64,000 nt of DNA from Lepisosteus oculatus (lineage: Eukaryota; Chordata; Actinopteri; Semionotiformes; Lepisosteidae). The position numbers were made by a program, and so were the translations under genes. The stretch is taken from NCBI RefSeq assembly GCF_040954835.1, contig NC_090709.1:45888490-45952489 (forward strand), read 5' to 3'. Positions 10,887 through 21,189 of the stretch are shown piece by piece. Below the pieces are notes generated by a model that saw only the letters and a program-made list of their open reading frames with translations, did not search any database and was not told the DNA's origin. Position 1 is the stretch's first letter, and each line of letters begins with the position of its first letter.

Positions 10887-12140
10887 TGTAGCGGCAATTC
10901 TTGTTAATACAGAAATAAGCGTTGGTATGCTGTCCTAAAGGAGGCCCCATCTCACCCTCCATCTCTGTGGTGCTGCCACAGAGAAAGTATTTATGCAGGC
11001 TGATTTAAGATGTTTTCTTTTGATAAGGAACAAGCTCCCAGACGGGGATGCGCTTAGCTAAGCCTGGCTATCATGATCAATGGTCATCCATTGGCGCCTA
11101 TCAGTCTAGGGAGTGCCGAATGGACATCTGGACTGCATTCCTAAGTGTCAAGAGTAAGTGACTTATATCTCATCTTGACCAACCAATCAGGGACTGGCAG
11201 GGCGTGGTAATACCACGTGGGTCTCCAACGCCCGCCAAACTCTCAACCAATCAGCACACATCTGGGCCTTGGTCAAAAAGGGAGTGCAAGCTCAGATCGG
11301 GGCTCTCCTTGGCCATTTTCGCGCATCCTCAGAGACAATCACGTGACAACTGCTGTTGTCTGCAAAAGGACTTGGACTTTGTTCTAAGCGCGAGGCCGAG
11401 GATCCCGTACGTACTCAGAATTCTACCAACGTGAATGCTCCGCTTGATCAATGGCAGCCTACAGTTGGACCCTTGTCGACAACCTGAATAGTTTATTCAG
11501 AAGCAGCGCTGGACCAGGAACGAACCAGCTTCTTCCCAGGCAAAAGAGTGACTTGTGAGGACTCGCGGTCACACTCTGTGCATAGAGACTTTCTACTAGC
11601 CAGCCAGACTCCTGGTAGATCCCCTCGGAGCAACGACTGCCCTGCGCGCCGCAGTCAGATTCCTCCGCCCGTCCTACTCCGAGCTGCACCTCGACTGGTT
11701 GGCCGGTAGCCAGAGAACGCCGACACAACGCCCATTGGACAACCGCTGCAACAGAGGCTGCAACAGAGCCTGTCAGCTGGTTTGGTGTTCGTGCCGGGAG
11801 ATTCCAAATCCATACACAGTGGATAAGTAAACCCCATGTTCTACATTGCGTCTCGAGAATTCAATTGTACCTCAACACAAGATGTTATCAATTTAATTCA
11901 TGAGTTATGTATTTACTTCCGAGTTTAGAGTAACAGTGGGTAATAACACTGGTTCGTATCCAGGCAGACTAGTATATCTTTGGTGCACAATTTATTTTAA
12001 TTAATGTATCTCGTGTATTGAACCCGTGTGTGTGCATTGTTAGTTGTTCTGACGATTGATTTTCTAAAAGCTACAACGAACAACCTTGTGATTACTGTTA
12101 CAATTAATAATTGTCTCAGTAAACCCATCAAACCATTACA
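10887..12140 (+). repeat. 3' LTR of the 8 kb element
   Basis: Direct repeat of 4082-5462, about 1.25 kb, ending CCATTACA. It is somewhat shorter than its partner. The flanks of the whole element (CTGT before, CTAT after) do not give a clean target-site duplication. Confidence 0.9.
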
Positions 12141-12600
12141 CTATTGAGCCATGAAGAAGACCCACCTGTCCCAGTGTATTACCTGTAGTGTTACTTTCAG
12201 AAAATCATAAAAAAATAAAGAGGCCACAGCCACAGCAAGGTTGTATGAGGTTAGGGGCCCTGTCTGGTGTGTAAAACATATGGTTTCAGCAGTGTGGCTG
12301 TTGTATTTGAATTACTATTGAGCCATGAAAAAGACCCCATATCCCAGTGTATACCTGTAGTGTTATCTTCAGAAAATCATAAGAAATAAAGGTTCCACAA
12401 CCCAAAACAAAGCTGGGAAAAGTCAGAAGACCTGCTTGGTGTGCAAAACACTTACTTGCAGCATTGTGGGTGCTGTGATTTAAATGCTATTGGCTTGTGA
12501 ACAGAATACCCCTATCCCAGTGCATTGTGCCATATTAAATAAAAGCACGAGAAAAAGTGATTCAGAACGCAAAGCTGTGTCAGTGTTCTGTGTAAAAAAT
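12141..12600 (+). repeat. Tandem repeat, about 173-bp unit, 2.6 copies
   Basis: Units begin CTATTGAGCCATGA at 12141 and CTATTGAGCCATGA again at 12315. A weaker third begins CTATTGGC at 12487. All share CCCAGTG and TAAATAAAG-like tracts. The repeat directly abuts the 3' LTR. Confidence 0.75.
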
Positions 12601-13244
12601 CGGTTTGAACATCATGGGAGCTGTTTTTAATGAGCTGCTGAGTAAAGAATATTTTAATCTTCCCGCTGTCAGCAGTATTGTCAATATAGTTGACCCTTAC
12701 CTGAATGAAAACAGGGCGTAAAGGAAGGGTTTCAGAAATCAAACAAAGCTTTATTCCTGTGCTTACAGTCTGAGTAATTGGAGACTGCGCTGTTCTGATT
12801 CCTATGGTCATATACGGGTTATTCGCACAAAGCCGTATTGAACAGTATTTTTTGCGTTGTGAACGTCTGTACACAGCGGTCCTCCGGGTTCCAGTAAGTG
12901 CGTAATTACGCATCGATGAAAAACCGGAGGTTTAAAAAAAGATAATTAGCCCACTGATACTTAGATGTAGAGGCTGTGGAAATATCCACAAGTCTTGGTC
13001 TTTAAAATGCATTTGGTTTGACAGCGTTCTGTGCTTCCATTGGGAAGATATGGACAAAAGAATATTCGTGCTCGGTCAAAAAAATGTCATAAAAACGAAA
13101 AAGTAAAGGCTGAGAAAGCATTCACAATGTATTTTATACACAAAGGAAGTATTCTCGCAACTCTAAGAGGTTTCGTGGTTTAATTTTTTTTTAATTGTTG
13201 AATCATATTTAAATGTTAAACAACTGAAAAGCATATCGTTGTAG
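12601..13244. other. Intergenic stretch, nothing recognised
   Basis: AT-rich sequence with a 133-codon minus-strand frame (12512-12913) that overlaps the tandem repeat and has no recognisable motif. I regard it as chance. Confidence 0.45.
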
Positions 13245-13328
13245 ACCAGGATGGCCGAGTGGTTAAGGCGTTAGACTTAAAATCCAATGGACAAATGTTC
13301 ACGTGGGTTCAATCCCCACTCCTGGTCA
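13245..13328 (+). tRNA. tRNA-Leu (TAA)
   Basis: Class II tRNA: acceptor ACCAGGA/TCCTGGT, D-arm GGCCGAGTGGTTAAGGC, anticodon loop CTTAAAA (TAA), long variable arm, T-arm GTGGG TTCAATC CCCAC. One mismatch lies in the anticodon stem (TTAGA against TCCAA). A T-run terminator follows near 13340. It is probably functional or recently lost. Confidence 0.9.
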
Positions 13329-13520
13329 TGTTGTAATAAGTTTTAAGTGACAGAACACTTTGATGATTTACACTCTATTTAAATATGAATTTGCTAAATT
13401 TCAGTTCACTCCCACTCCCTGGCATAACTGAGCTTTCACTATCGCATACTGAAGGCTTTACATGCATTAGCTGTGATACGGCTCCCAATAAAGACGGAAT
13501 CAAACAGTTTGTTCTGTCTC
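13329..13520 (+). repeat. Old paralogous flank, shared with 50.76-50.91 kb
   Basis: The tract after tRNA-Leu (GACAGAACACTTT, later ATTTCAGTTC, GCATTAGCTGTGATACGGCT and CAATAAAGA) matches about 50760-50910. It also matches, more weakly, about 52400-52580 and, inverted, the region near 48100-48240. It shows that the tRNA-bearing segments of this window descend from common duplicated sequence. Confidence 0.6.
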
Positions 13521-13781
13521 TCATGGTGATCCTCTTCTCGATCCAAATGAAATGTTTAATATGATGCCTCGAGAAAAAAAAAGGAGTGGATTTCCACCTA
13601 TAATGATGGATGCCCCATCAAACATTTTGTAACATCCCCGGAAGATTATACAGTAGAATCCTGGTTTGTGGCTTAAATGCAAGGTAAACAAGACTAAGGA
13701 AACGATGTCGAACTGGAATTTAAGTACCCGGAATATTTCACTACATTGGGCAATATGTGCCAGAGAGGACCACTTTAAATC

Positions 13782-13869
13782 CCTTCGATAGCTCAGTTGG
13801 TAGCGCAGCTGACTGTATTAGAAACAGTTAGGAATCCTTAAGTCGCTGTTTCGACTCCAGCTCGAAGAA
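13782..13869 (+). tRNA. tRNA-Tyr (GTA) with intron, degenerate
   Basis: Acceptor CCTTCGA pairs with TCGAAGA except at the first base. The D-arm is TAGCTCAGTTGGTAGC and the anticodon is GTA in GACTGTA. A short intron is followed by AATCCTTAAGTCGC and a T-arm with TTTCGACTC. The 5' half of the anticodon stem (GCTGA) pairs poorly with TCCTT. Vertebrate tRNA-Tyr genes normally have an intron here. The mismatches suggest a decaying gene. Confidence 0.8.
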
Positions 13870-15330
13870 AGTTGCTTTTGTGAACTTTAATCAAATAGTT
13901 AAAATAGCTAATCTTTTTCACTCAGACGTTGATCAAAAGCTCAATAAACGATGAAGCAGAGGCTCTTGTTCCGAATTCAGCTAACATCTGGTTGTCTTGT
14001 TTTGGCAAATATCTTATCTTTGAATTAAGGGACTACGCTGTCTGATTTGTAATTCAAAAGTAGATACAAATGTCACTGTTTTCAAAGGATAGGTACTTAA
14101 TTGGCTTTATGATTTGGTATTGATTTTGTATCATGATATTATTACGTTTGTGCTTTCTGTGTTTTTTATCGTATTGTGAACTTATTTTTTAAACAAATGC
14201 TTACAAAGGCAAACACAGCACACATCTGTTTATACCAGCGGTGAATTGTACATTTTTATTAAGTACAATCTACTGTATTTTTAGAAACAAAATGGCATAC
14301 TGTGCACGATATGTTGCAGAAACACAACCTGATATTTTCATAATTATTATTTTAATCATTTGACAAGTATGAGGTCCCGGATCCAAATCTTCAGGTCTGA
14401 TTTTTTTTAAAGTGATATCTTCTCGTCCTCTCGTGGAAATCACAAGATGTGAGCAAATGTTTTTTGTTCTTTGTTTTTTTCACGTTGTGATCCAAAGAGC
14501 CTCAGACGCACAGTCTGACAGTAACCAAACCAGAATGGATTCCGCTGGGAGCCGGACTGAGCTCATTCTCACTCCCTGTGCTGAAAACAGAATTATCTCT
14601 TCCCCGAACATCGTCTACAGCTGCTAGATATTGCTCTGTGTCCTACTGCTCCAGCAATTCCTTTGACCAAAGACAGATCACTTGTGCGCTTTTAAACTTC
14701 TTGCCGCTACAGGCTCTTTGATGGCTCATGCTGATCGTCCTGTGGATCCAAAAGAAAATATGAAAGCTGATACTGATATTTTCGATTGTAATTTGCATCT
14801 AGCTACAACGTCCCTGGAAAAGATAATTTATTAGTTGCGTGCAATCGGAATCTTTCCGTATGATAGTGGAAATAGTTTTAAAAATGTTTTCTAAAGAAGA
14901 TTGTATTGCCAGGACCTGCCTTTAGCGCTCAGTAGCGATGACGCTGTTGATATAGATGGAGAAGAAATGTAAGATGAATTGATGATCTAAGCTAAAATAG
15001 CCCTAACACGCCTGCTGTAACAGTGTTTGTATTCATAGCAAGTAATATTCTTTTTCAAACCCGAACGTTCCTTTTGCATTAAGTGTTATGTAACCATTAG
15101 CGGTTTCTGTAGCTTCTGAAGAGCGCACTTTTCCAAACTGAAGCCTATAAGAACATTATTCAAGATCTTATTATTATTATTCATTATTACTCATTATTCA
15201 AGGATTAACATCAATTGAAAGTACTCCCAAATAAAAGATTTGACCGAAAAATTGAAAGAGTAGGCAAGTATTAAAACAACGCCATAAGTGCTCGATTTCC
15301 AGTCGCTTTCCCGGTTCAGGCTTTGTAAAA
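13870..15330. other. Intergenic stretch, nothing recognised
   Basis: About 1.4 kb of AT-rich DNA. It holds a short TTA/ATT microsatellite near 15168-15200 and no coding frame or repeat I can name. Confidence 0.5.
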
Positions 15331-15344
15331 TGACGTGATCAGTG

Positions 15345-15385
15345 GAGTCATGCTGCGGTTGTGAGTTCAAGCCTCACCTGGAACA
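15345..15385 (+). pseudogene. tRNA-Ile (TAT) 3'-half fragment
   Basis: The tract CATGCTGCGGTTGTGAGTT, followed by CAAGCCTCACCTGGAACA, corresponds to the 3' half of the tRNA-Ile(TAT) gene at 47265-47358. The 5' half is absent. Confidence 0.6.
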
Positions 15386-15752
15386 GCCTGGTTTTCTGTC
15401 TTGACAGGTAAACAGTGTTTTGTGTTTTTTGCTAAATGGAGAGAGGATTCTGTGTTAATTGTGCTCCTCCTGGGAGAGGTCAAGATGAGATGTTCACGAG
15501 GCTGGTGGTAAATATCCTGTCCAGGAATATCGGGACTGTAGGGGGTCAGATCTATAGATGTAGTAAACACATCAGTGGAGACGGTGTGTCTGCTCTCTGT
15601 GAGAGAGCCGGGCGGAAAGAATATTCTGTGGTCTGGGAAGAAGAGTCTCTCGTTGGAAGAGCGGCGCTCCTCACAGGAGAGAATAAAAAAAAAATCTTTT
15701 TCAGGGACGCTGATTGTTCTCTTTGGGGGAATTAAAAGCACTTGTCGCAAGT
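15386..15752. other. Open but unrecognised stretch
   Basis: Both strands carry frames of about 100-127 codons here (15436-15735 plus, 15367-15750 minus). Neither shows a motif, splice pattern or domain that I know. The minus frame runs over the tRNA fragment. I make no functional claim. Confidence 0.35.
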
Positions 15753-15824
15753 GACCTCGTGGCGCAATGGTAGCGCGTCTGACTCCAGCTCAGAAGGTTG
15801 CGTGTTCAAATCACGTCGAGGTCA
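15753..15824 (+). tRNA. tRNA-Trp (CCA)
   Basis: The 72-nt gene has acceptor GACCTCG/CGAGGTC with discriminator A, D-arm GGCGCAATGGTAGCGC, anticodon arm TCTGA CTCCAGC TCAGA (CCA, Trp) and T-arm CGTGTTCAAATCACG. All stems pair and nothing looks degenerate. Confidence 0.96.
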
Positions 15825-16383
15825 GCTGAGGAGTTTGCAGGTGCTGCTGGTGCCGAACCCGGAAATTACACCACGCAGTCGGGTTTTATCTGTACACCAC
15901 ATAGGTAATCTGAACGAAGTAACAGCGCAGTACAGAACACCCAAGCAGGAGCTTATGCAGCGAATCATCATGAACACGACAAGAGAAAAGGCACACTGCC
16001 CATACGTGAAACATCACGCCTGGCTTTAGAGACAGTGACATCAGAGAATGGAAGTTTCAGACCTCCTTCTTGTTACAGGTTCAAGCAAACCTGAAAGTTA
16101 GGGAGTGTTTGGTCTCTTTTGTTTGAAAAAGTGTCTGAAGCCTGTAATTATAATTTGCCCTTTTTTAATTGTGGTTGAAATCCACTCCCATGTACCAAGA
16201 CCTTACAGTATATTCATGTTTACTTAAATGACTAACGCCATTGGACATTAGTTGGTGTTTTTTTTTTGTAACGATTTGCTATTTCATGCAGGAAAGAAAG
16301 GAACCCAGACCCAACGTTTGCTTTCAGGTGGGGTTCATTTACATAACGGACATCTATTTCTGAGGAGCCTGATTTAAATCACA
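15825..16383. other. Intergenic stretch, nothing recognised
   Basis: No tRNA, transposon or coding signature seen between tRNA-Trp and the tRNA-Arg pseudogene. Confidence 0.45.
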
Positions 16384-16456
16384 CAACCCCGGTAGAAGTC
16401 GAATCGACAATCTAATAAACCGAAATCAGACGCGTTATCCATTAAACCACCAGCCC
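16384..16456 (-). pseudogene. tRNA-Arg (TCG) pseudogene
   Basis: On the minus strand, GGTTTAATGGATAACGCG is a tRNA-Arg D-arm. TCTGATTTCGGTTTATTAGA holds anticodon TCG with a damaged 3' stem. A T-arm-like GTCGATTCGAC follows. The acceptor ends no longer pair, so it is a pseudogene. Confidence 0.7.
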
Positions 16457-17347
16457 GTCACGTAAATGAATTGCACCATGGTGAGTTCAGCGCCGCTCCT
16501 AGTAAAGCCCCACCCCCATCTTAAATTTCTACGTGAGAAACGTGTTTTCTACATTTTTATCAGTTTTTAAAAATCATCACTTTTAAGCAGACAAAGCCTT
16601 TATGTGTCGCTCTGAATTTCTAATTGATTTAGAATTCCAAGAAAAAAGCGTTTTGTTCCACAACGGCGTGAAATGATCACGTCTTTCACTCTACTTCTCT
16701 CTTGTAGTAAAGCAGACCTTGCTGGGTGAGTATTTGTTCTGGTAAATTAGGTCACGGATCATGTTAACTCACTTCTGCTAAACACAACATTTCCTTATGC
16801 ACAACATTTCCTTATGCATGTGTCTTTGTACAGCTGTTATACAAAGGGCTGGTGATCAGGGACGCGCTTCGGATTGTTTCGATGTAAACATAATCTCCGC
16901 TAAAAGCCCTCTTGAACTTTGCAGGAAATGTGCGTGAAACCATTTTCACGTGTGGAATTTTATCTTCAGCTGGCTGTAGTTAGAATGCCTTATACACCCG
17001 TTCTGTATCCTTAGCAAAAATATGTTAAAATTATAACACAGAGTTGTTGGAGAACTTGACAATCATTATTAAATGAGCACAGTACAAATGAACATTGATA
17101 TTTTTGTTGTATGTACTTTAATTTTAAAAGATATAAACATAACTGTGCTGATATGGATGTTCATTTGAAGGATTTGAGGAATCTATAAAGGATGTCAGAA
17201 CAACCAAAGAAACATTTGGGCATCTGCGTATTTGTAAAGATTAAAGAGCACCGTAACTGTGAAGTTTGCACACACGAGAGAAGAAATGAGTTTCAATGCA
17301 CATCATTAAACTGATGGTGTGCTTATCAGTCATGCATTAAACATGTA
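16457..17347. repeat. Old paralogous tract, shared with 48.63-48.79 kb
   Basis: Around 16480-16640 the sequence (GTGAGTTCAGC, later GTTTTCTAC, then CAGACAAAG and TATGTGTCGC) aligns with about 48630-48790 at moderate divergence. The rest of the stretch holds nothing I recognise. Confidence 0.5.
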
Positions 17348-17419
17348 TAGCAGAGGATGGCTTTGATCCATCAATCTTTGGGTTATGGACCCAGTACGCT
17401 TCTACTGCGCCACTCAGCT
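17348..17419 (-). tRNA. Initiator tRNA-Met (CAT)
   Basis: On the minus strand, the 72-nt sequence starts AGCTGAGTGGCGCAG and ends CCATCCTCTGCTA. The anticodon stem has the initiator GGG/CCC run around CCATAAC (CAT), and the T-arm carries GGATCAAAGCC in place of TTCGAAA. One acceptor mismatch (position 4) and small loop changes are present. It is an initiator-type gene, possibly weakened. Confidence 0.85.
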
Positions 17420-18380
17420 ATGTTTAACACAACTGCTTTTGCACCTGAGATGAAAAGTTTCAACGGTAAACGCAGACGTCACTGAGCACTTGGTCTTTTG
17501 TAGTACAAATCATCACACGCTGCTCTACATGGGCGTCTTCAAGATCGTTGAGAACCAAAGCTTCTGCCTTCCTGGTTACTGATTCTTTCTTCGTTAATTC
17601 CCAAATCTTCAATGAGAATCAGTGAAATGAAAATCAAACACATGTACACACTCGCGTCCTAGCATGAAAGAAAAATGATGGAAGCGTTTGAGAAATAACA
17701 AGAGTAGTCTGAACAGCTCCAGCCTATCAACTGCTCTACAAACTGATCGTTATCTCCACACCCAGTTTATAACACTGAAAATGATTCAGGAAGCAAAGCA
17801 AAGTTCTAAAAGCAGTGGTTGAAAAGCGTCTAGATACATAAAATGACAATTTCTCAAAAGTAAAATCTTCAGGTTTTTAATATTGTCATCCATATATTTT
17901 CGTTTTTCTCTTTTTTACATAACACGCTTTCGAGAAATAGACTGTCTTGTAATGAAGGCTGCATTAGAAAATGTGTATCTAAATTAAAATCGGGTTTATG
18001 ACTTCTGCGTTTTTCAGCTTTCTTAGCGCTTGGGTCTCGATTCAGATATTGCAATGAAAGCAACAGGGGAGTAAGTTTTCCTTTTCTAAATCAAAGGTGA
18101 TCTGCTCACAAGGAAGTATAAAAACGTCAGCGTTTACTTTTTGAAGACCGCAAATTGTCGAAACACTATTGCTTCATAAGCTAATAAGTAACGTTTCTGA
18201 GCACGCATTATATTACTAATGCTGTTATTAATAAAAAAAAAGCTTAACTTCACATAATGGAATTTGGACGGCTCAAAGTAGTCTATTCCTTGTACAACTA
18301 ACTTGCCCGCTGAGTAGAGTTTTAAGCAACGGCAGCAGATATAGCAGTAATAGCAACAGCGTAGAGTGTCACAACACTCT
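17420..18380. repeat. AT-rich stretch; part shared with 44.97-45.15 kb
   Basis: About 18160-18300 (AAGCTAATAAGTAACG, TGAGCACGCATT, TAATGGAATTTGGAC) matches about 44975-45140 in inverted orientation. It extends the similarity beyond the outer end of the palindrome's right arm. The remainder shows no gene. Confidence 0.5.
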
Positions 18381-18650
18381 ATGAAAGAATTGCGGCTTCA
18401 GATCGTTTTGTTCTGTTGAAGCTGCCTACAGGCTCCGAATTGTTGACATTGGCTGTGATCTTCTTTTTTCAGGTTTCATGAAATTCTTCACATATTTGAA
18501 ACATTTAATTCGGGTTCGCCCAATACACGGTGCAAACCGTACCTGCAGCAGAATGCTGTGGCACATGAAGCCCTTTTGTTTGCCGGTTGTAAGGATTGAG
18601 GTGCGTACTACAAATCGAGCAAGCAAAAAGAAAATTAAACAGGAGTCTTT
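18381..18650 (+). repeat. Old copy of the palindrome's outer end
   Basis: The order GAATTGCGGCTTCAGATCGT, then CAGGTTT...TGAAATTC, GAATGCTG, ACATGAA and CTTTTTGTT-like tracts matches 29656-29930 and, inverted, about 44640-44880, at clear divergence. This appears to be an older single copy of the unit that forms the palindrome ends. Confidence 0.55.
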
Positions 18651-18654
18651 TTTT

Positions 18655-18708
18655 GGATTGCTAATCCACTGTGCTCTGCTCGTCTAGGTTCAAATCCCAT
18701 CCTTGTCA
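18655..18708 (+). pseudogene. tRNA-Ser (GCT) 3'-part fragment
   Basis: GGATTGCTAATCCACTGTG carries a serine GCT anticodon loop and TGCTCTGC variable arm. A T-arm GGTTCAAATCC and acceptor-like CTTGTCA follow. The 5' third of the tRNA is missing, replaced by a T-run. Confidence 0.7.
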
Positions 18709-20159
18709 TAGTTAAGGCCTGAGACGTGTGTGTTTTTTCTAAACGGTGTTTGCATTTGTTTCTTCTTTTACTCCTGTACTAGAGCAGTAATATTTCTAGC
18801 GGTGGAAGAACATGGTATCACATGCTGACAGCAGGAACACGTGGCCACAAGCTGCAGTACATTGGTTTTGGAACAGCAATAACTTTCCTGTGGAGACAGG
18901 TGCGCCGGTATTAATACAGCGCTTTCGAGCGGAAAGAGTTACAAGAACTGACTTAAACTTACCAGTTATGTTCAATAGCTAAAAACACAAAACCAACCTC
19001 TTCAGTGTTGAATCTAAATAACAGAAGCCAATGCTGCCATCAAGGGAAAAAAATCCTGAGTTATGTAGTTTTGAGACTACATATCTGACTTTCAGTTTGA
19101 AGCGGTACAATGGATTCTAGGTCACATTCGTTCTTGATTCAGGATATATATGAGTGTGCTAATGGTTAGAACTGTTTACATGAGGTACAAACGGTAACAT
19201 TTTCAATGCGAGAAGAAAGTCAGTCCGTGCGCATTTCTCAGCATGCACATTGTCAGGAAAACTAAACCCACAGTGCCAGCAAACCTTTCGATAGCCTGTA
19301 GGTACTGCCATTGCAAATGTAACAGGTTGTTCATACACACAAATGACATCGTTGCTATCTCGTAATTAGGAGATAATTTGGTATTTATTAATTAAGATTT
19401 TTTTCCTGGGTGGCAAAAATGCGCTTCCGCAATAAATCATAGACTCTGCTTTCAAAATAGCTGCACCAGGCACTTGGACACAGATAAACACAGGGATTTA
19501 AAATTCAGGAATATGAATGGTCAACTGCTTACAGTTGGGTTTTTACGTTTTCTTATTTAGCGATTTGTGTATCAATCTTTTAACAATTCATTAAAATGCT
19601 AACAACATGTAAAATAAAAACAACAGCACCGTTAAATGAAGGGGAGACAGGTAGTTTTTTTTTTTTTACAATCAGATTCCAATCTCTAATGCTGTGTGTG
19701 AGAGCTTAGGTAACTTTCCTTTTCTCACATTTTCTGACGACTATTCCAAAGGGGCACCCTGTCAACTCCTAATACTTTGTATGTTTGATTATTGTCGTTT
19801 TATTTAGAAAAAGTTCAATATTGATCATAACTTTAGAAAATTATGATCACGAATAAAAAAAGGGGCTAAAGATGTGAGTTGCTCTTGAATCAGAGCCGGG
19901 TGACACGGGCTTCTGTTCTGATATAGTTGTACGAGAAGCAGGAGGAATCACTTCTCTCCTATGGAGCATGAGCTGAATCAGGAGGGAGACATTTCCTATA
20001 CTCGTGCATATGTCAACGTTTGACCTACATCGTAAAACTAAAACTAAATTAAAAACTAACATTAAGTTGTCAGAGACATTCATTTATATACGAACAAGAG
20101 ACAAAGTAATAATTCTACATTAACTTGTCCTACACTGATCAGACTAATTGAAATGTATG
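18709..20159. repeat. AT-rich stretch; part shared with 45.4-45.6 kb
   Basis: About 18775-18960 (CAGCAGGAACACGTGGCC, then AGCAATAACTTTCCTG) aligns in direct order with about 45420-45620. The rest, including the 78-codon minus frame near 19847-20083, shows no recognisable gene. Confidence 0.5.
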
Positions 20160-20541
20160 AAAGCCCGTTTCTGCCAGGGAGTTAAAAAACGCGCTATGGT
20201 ATCGCAGAATTCCGACTAAGTAACTCAAAATTGCGACTTGGTAACTCAGAACTCCGACTTTATATCTAAAATGTTCTTTAGCTCAGCTAGCAAGGCCTGG
20301 ATTCAAGCCAATACAGTTAGGCACGAAGTAGGGTGGGAGCGGCGAGGGCACAAGCCCTAGAACCCGAATCCGTTACAATAACAAAAGGACAGACAATGAA
20401 ATATGGGCTATTTCGAAGTCGCAAATGTGAGATATAAAGTCAAAATTCTGAGTTTTTAGGTCGCAATTCTGAGATTCTAAGTCACAATTCTGAGATACCA
20501 TAGTGCGTTTTTTTTTACTCCCTGGCGGAAACGGGCTTCCA
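20160..20541. mobile_element. MITE with long terminal inverted repeats
   Basis: The ends are inverted copies of each other over about 70 bases. The left begins AAAGCCCGTTTCTGCCAGGG and the right end ends CTGGCGGAAACGGGCTTCC. Both continue into ACGC(G/A)CTATGGTATC and CAGAATT(C/G)-rich tracts. There is no coding capacity. The target-site duplication is unclear, so I do not assign a superfamily. Confidence 0.75.
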
Positions 20542-21080
20542 TTGGTTCTCAGTGCTGCGAAGCAAAAGCAATCTCTGAGAAATCAGACAAATTATTATCA
20601 GAACATGTCAAAAGCTGATCAGTATTTCTTTACTGGGAAGCAAAGAACTGCTTGTATTACACATTTTAATATGACATGCAATTACACATGAAAATTAGTA
20701 AAAATATTATTGTAAAATTACGTGTTGATAGAACAGCCCCCTCGATAAAAGAAAGTGTGGACGGACGTGTCGCATGTTCCGTACTCTGTCTGACAGCGAG
20801 TTTAACACACTGTCCTTGGAAATTAGAAACGAATTGAACAATAAATTAATCTGAGCAAATTTTACACGTGTGGGTGATTTCATTCTGTCGAAATTACGTG
20901 GAACTCCTCCGCTGGGGTCAGATACACACGGGAAAGTGTTCAGGCGGCTTCACGGAGTCCCGCCTCAGACTGGAAGCAGGTTCTAATTAGACGTTGAGAA
21001 CAATTCGGGTCTCTGTGTGTAATTGATTGTGTTGATTGAGCGGTAGTGCGACCATGTGTGTGGTAGCATAGTCCTGCTAG
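20542..21080. other. Upstream region of the ZP gene
   Basis: AT-rich distal part and a more GC-balanced proximal part (from about 20880). It holds no gene. It ends in the TATA box of the ZP3-like gene and presumably contains its oocyte promoter elements, which I cannot single out. Confidence 0.45.
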
Positions 21081-21087
21081 TATAAAA
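21081..21087 (+). promoter_or_regulatory. TATA box of the ZP3-like gene
   Basis: TATAAAA lies 103 bases upstream of the start codon at 21190. A transcription start would be expected near 21110-21115. No competing start lies between. Confidence 0.7.
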
Positions 21088-21189
21088 ACCTAGTCACCGC
21101 GTTCACACTTTATGCTCTCTTGCTTCAACACAGTTTGGTGGTTTATGTGTCTTACTTCTGTAGCAGTTTAGCGGGACGTCAATTTGGCG

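Larger units (their letters stand above)
4082..12140 (+). mobile_element. Env-bearing LTR retroelement fossil (two LTRs)
   Basis: This roughly 8.06 kb element is bounded by two related long terminal repeats, 4082-5462 and 10887-12140, both starting TGTAGCGGCAAT and ending in TACA. A primer-binding site matching the 3' end of tRNA-Asn follows the first LTR, and a purine-rich tract precedes the second. Between them are gag-like (about 5.7-7.3 kb), retropepsin-like (about 7.5-7.9 kb) and envelope-like (about 9.3-10.7 kb) parts. I find no reverse transcriptase, RNase H or integrase motifs, so this copy would be non-autonomous. It is a broken copy with a handful of breaks. The LTRs differ at very roughly one site in 12-20 by eye, suggesting moderate age. 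The envelope resembles the F-type fusion proteins of errantivirus-like Ty3/Gypsy elements; that assignment is tentative. A solo LTR of the same family lies at 49242-50633. Confidence 0.88.

Noticed and set aside
12512-12913. 133-codon minus-strand frame
   Set aside because: It runs across the third unit of the tandem repeat, has no motif, and shows the composition of translated AT-rich non-coding DNA.
14345-14400. GAGGTCCCGGATCCAAATC resembling a tRNA-Ala 3' half
   Set aside because: Similarity is limited to about 20 bases without an acceptor or anticodon arm.
15436-15735. Overlapping 99- and 127-codon frames on opposite strands
   Set aside because: No domain, no splice sites and no conservation evidence. 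Frames of this length occur by chance in a moderately GC region.
20272-20320. tRNA-like TTAGCTCAGCTAGCAAGG
   Set aside because: It has a box-A-like run only. No anticodon arm or matching acceptor forms, and it lies inside the MITE.
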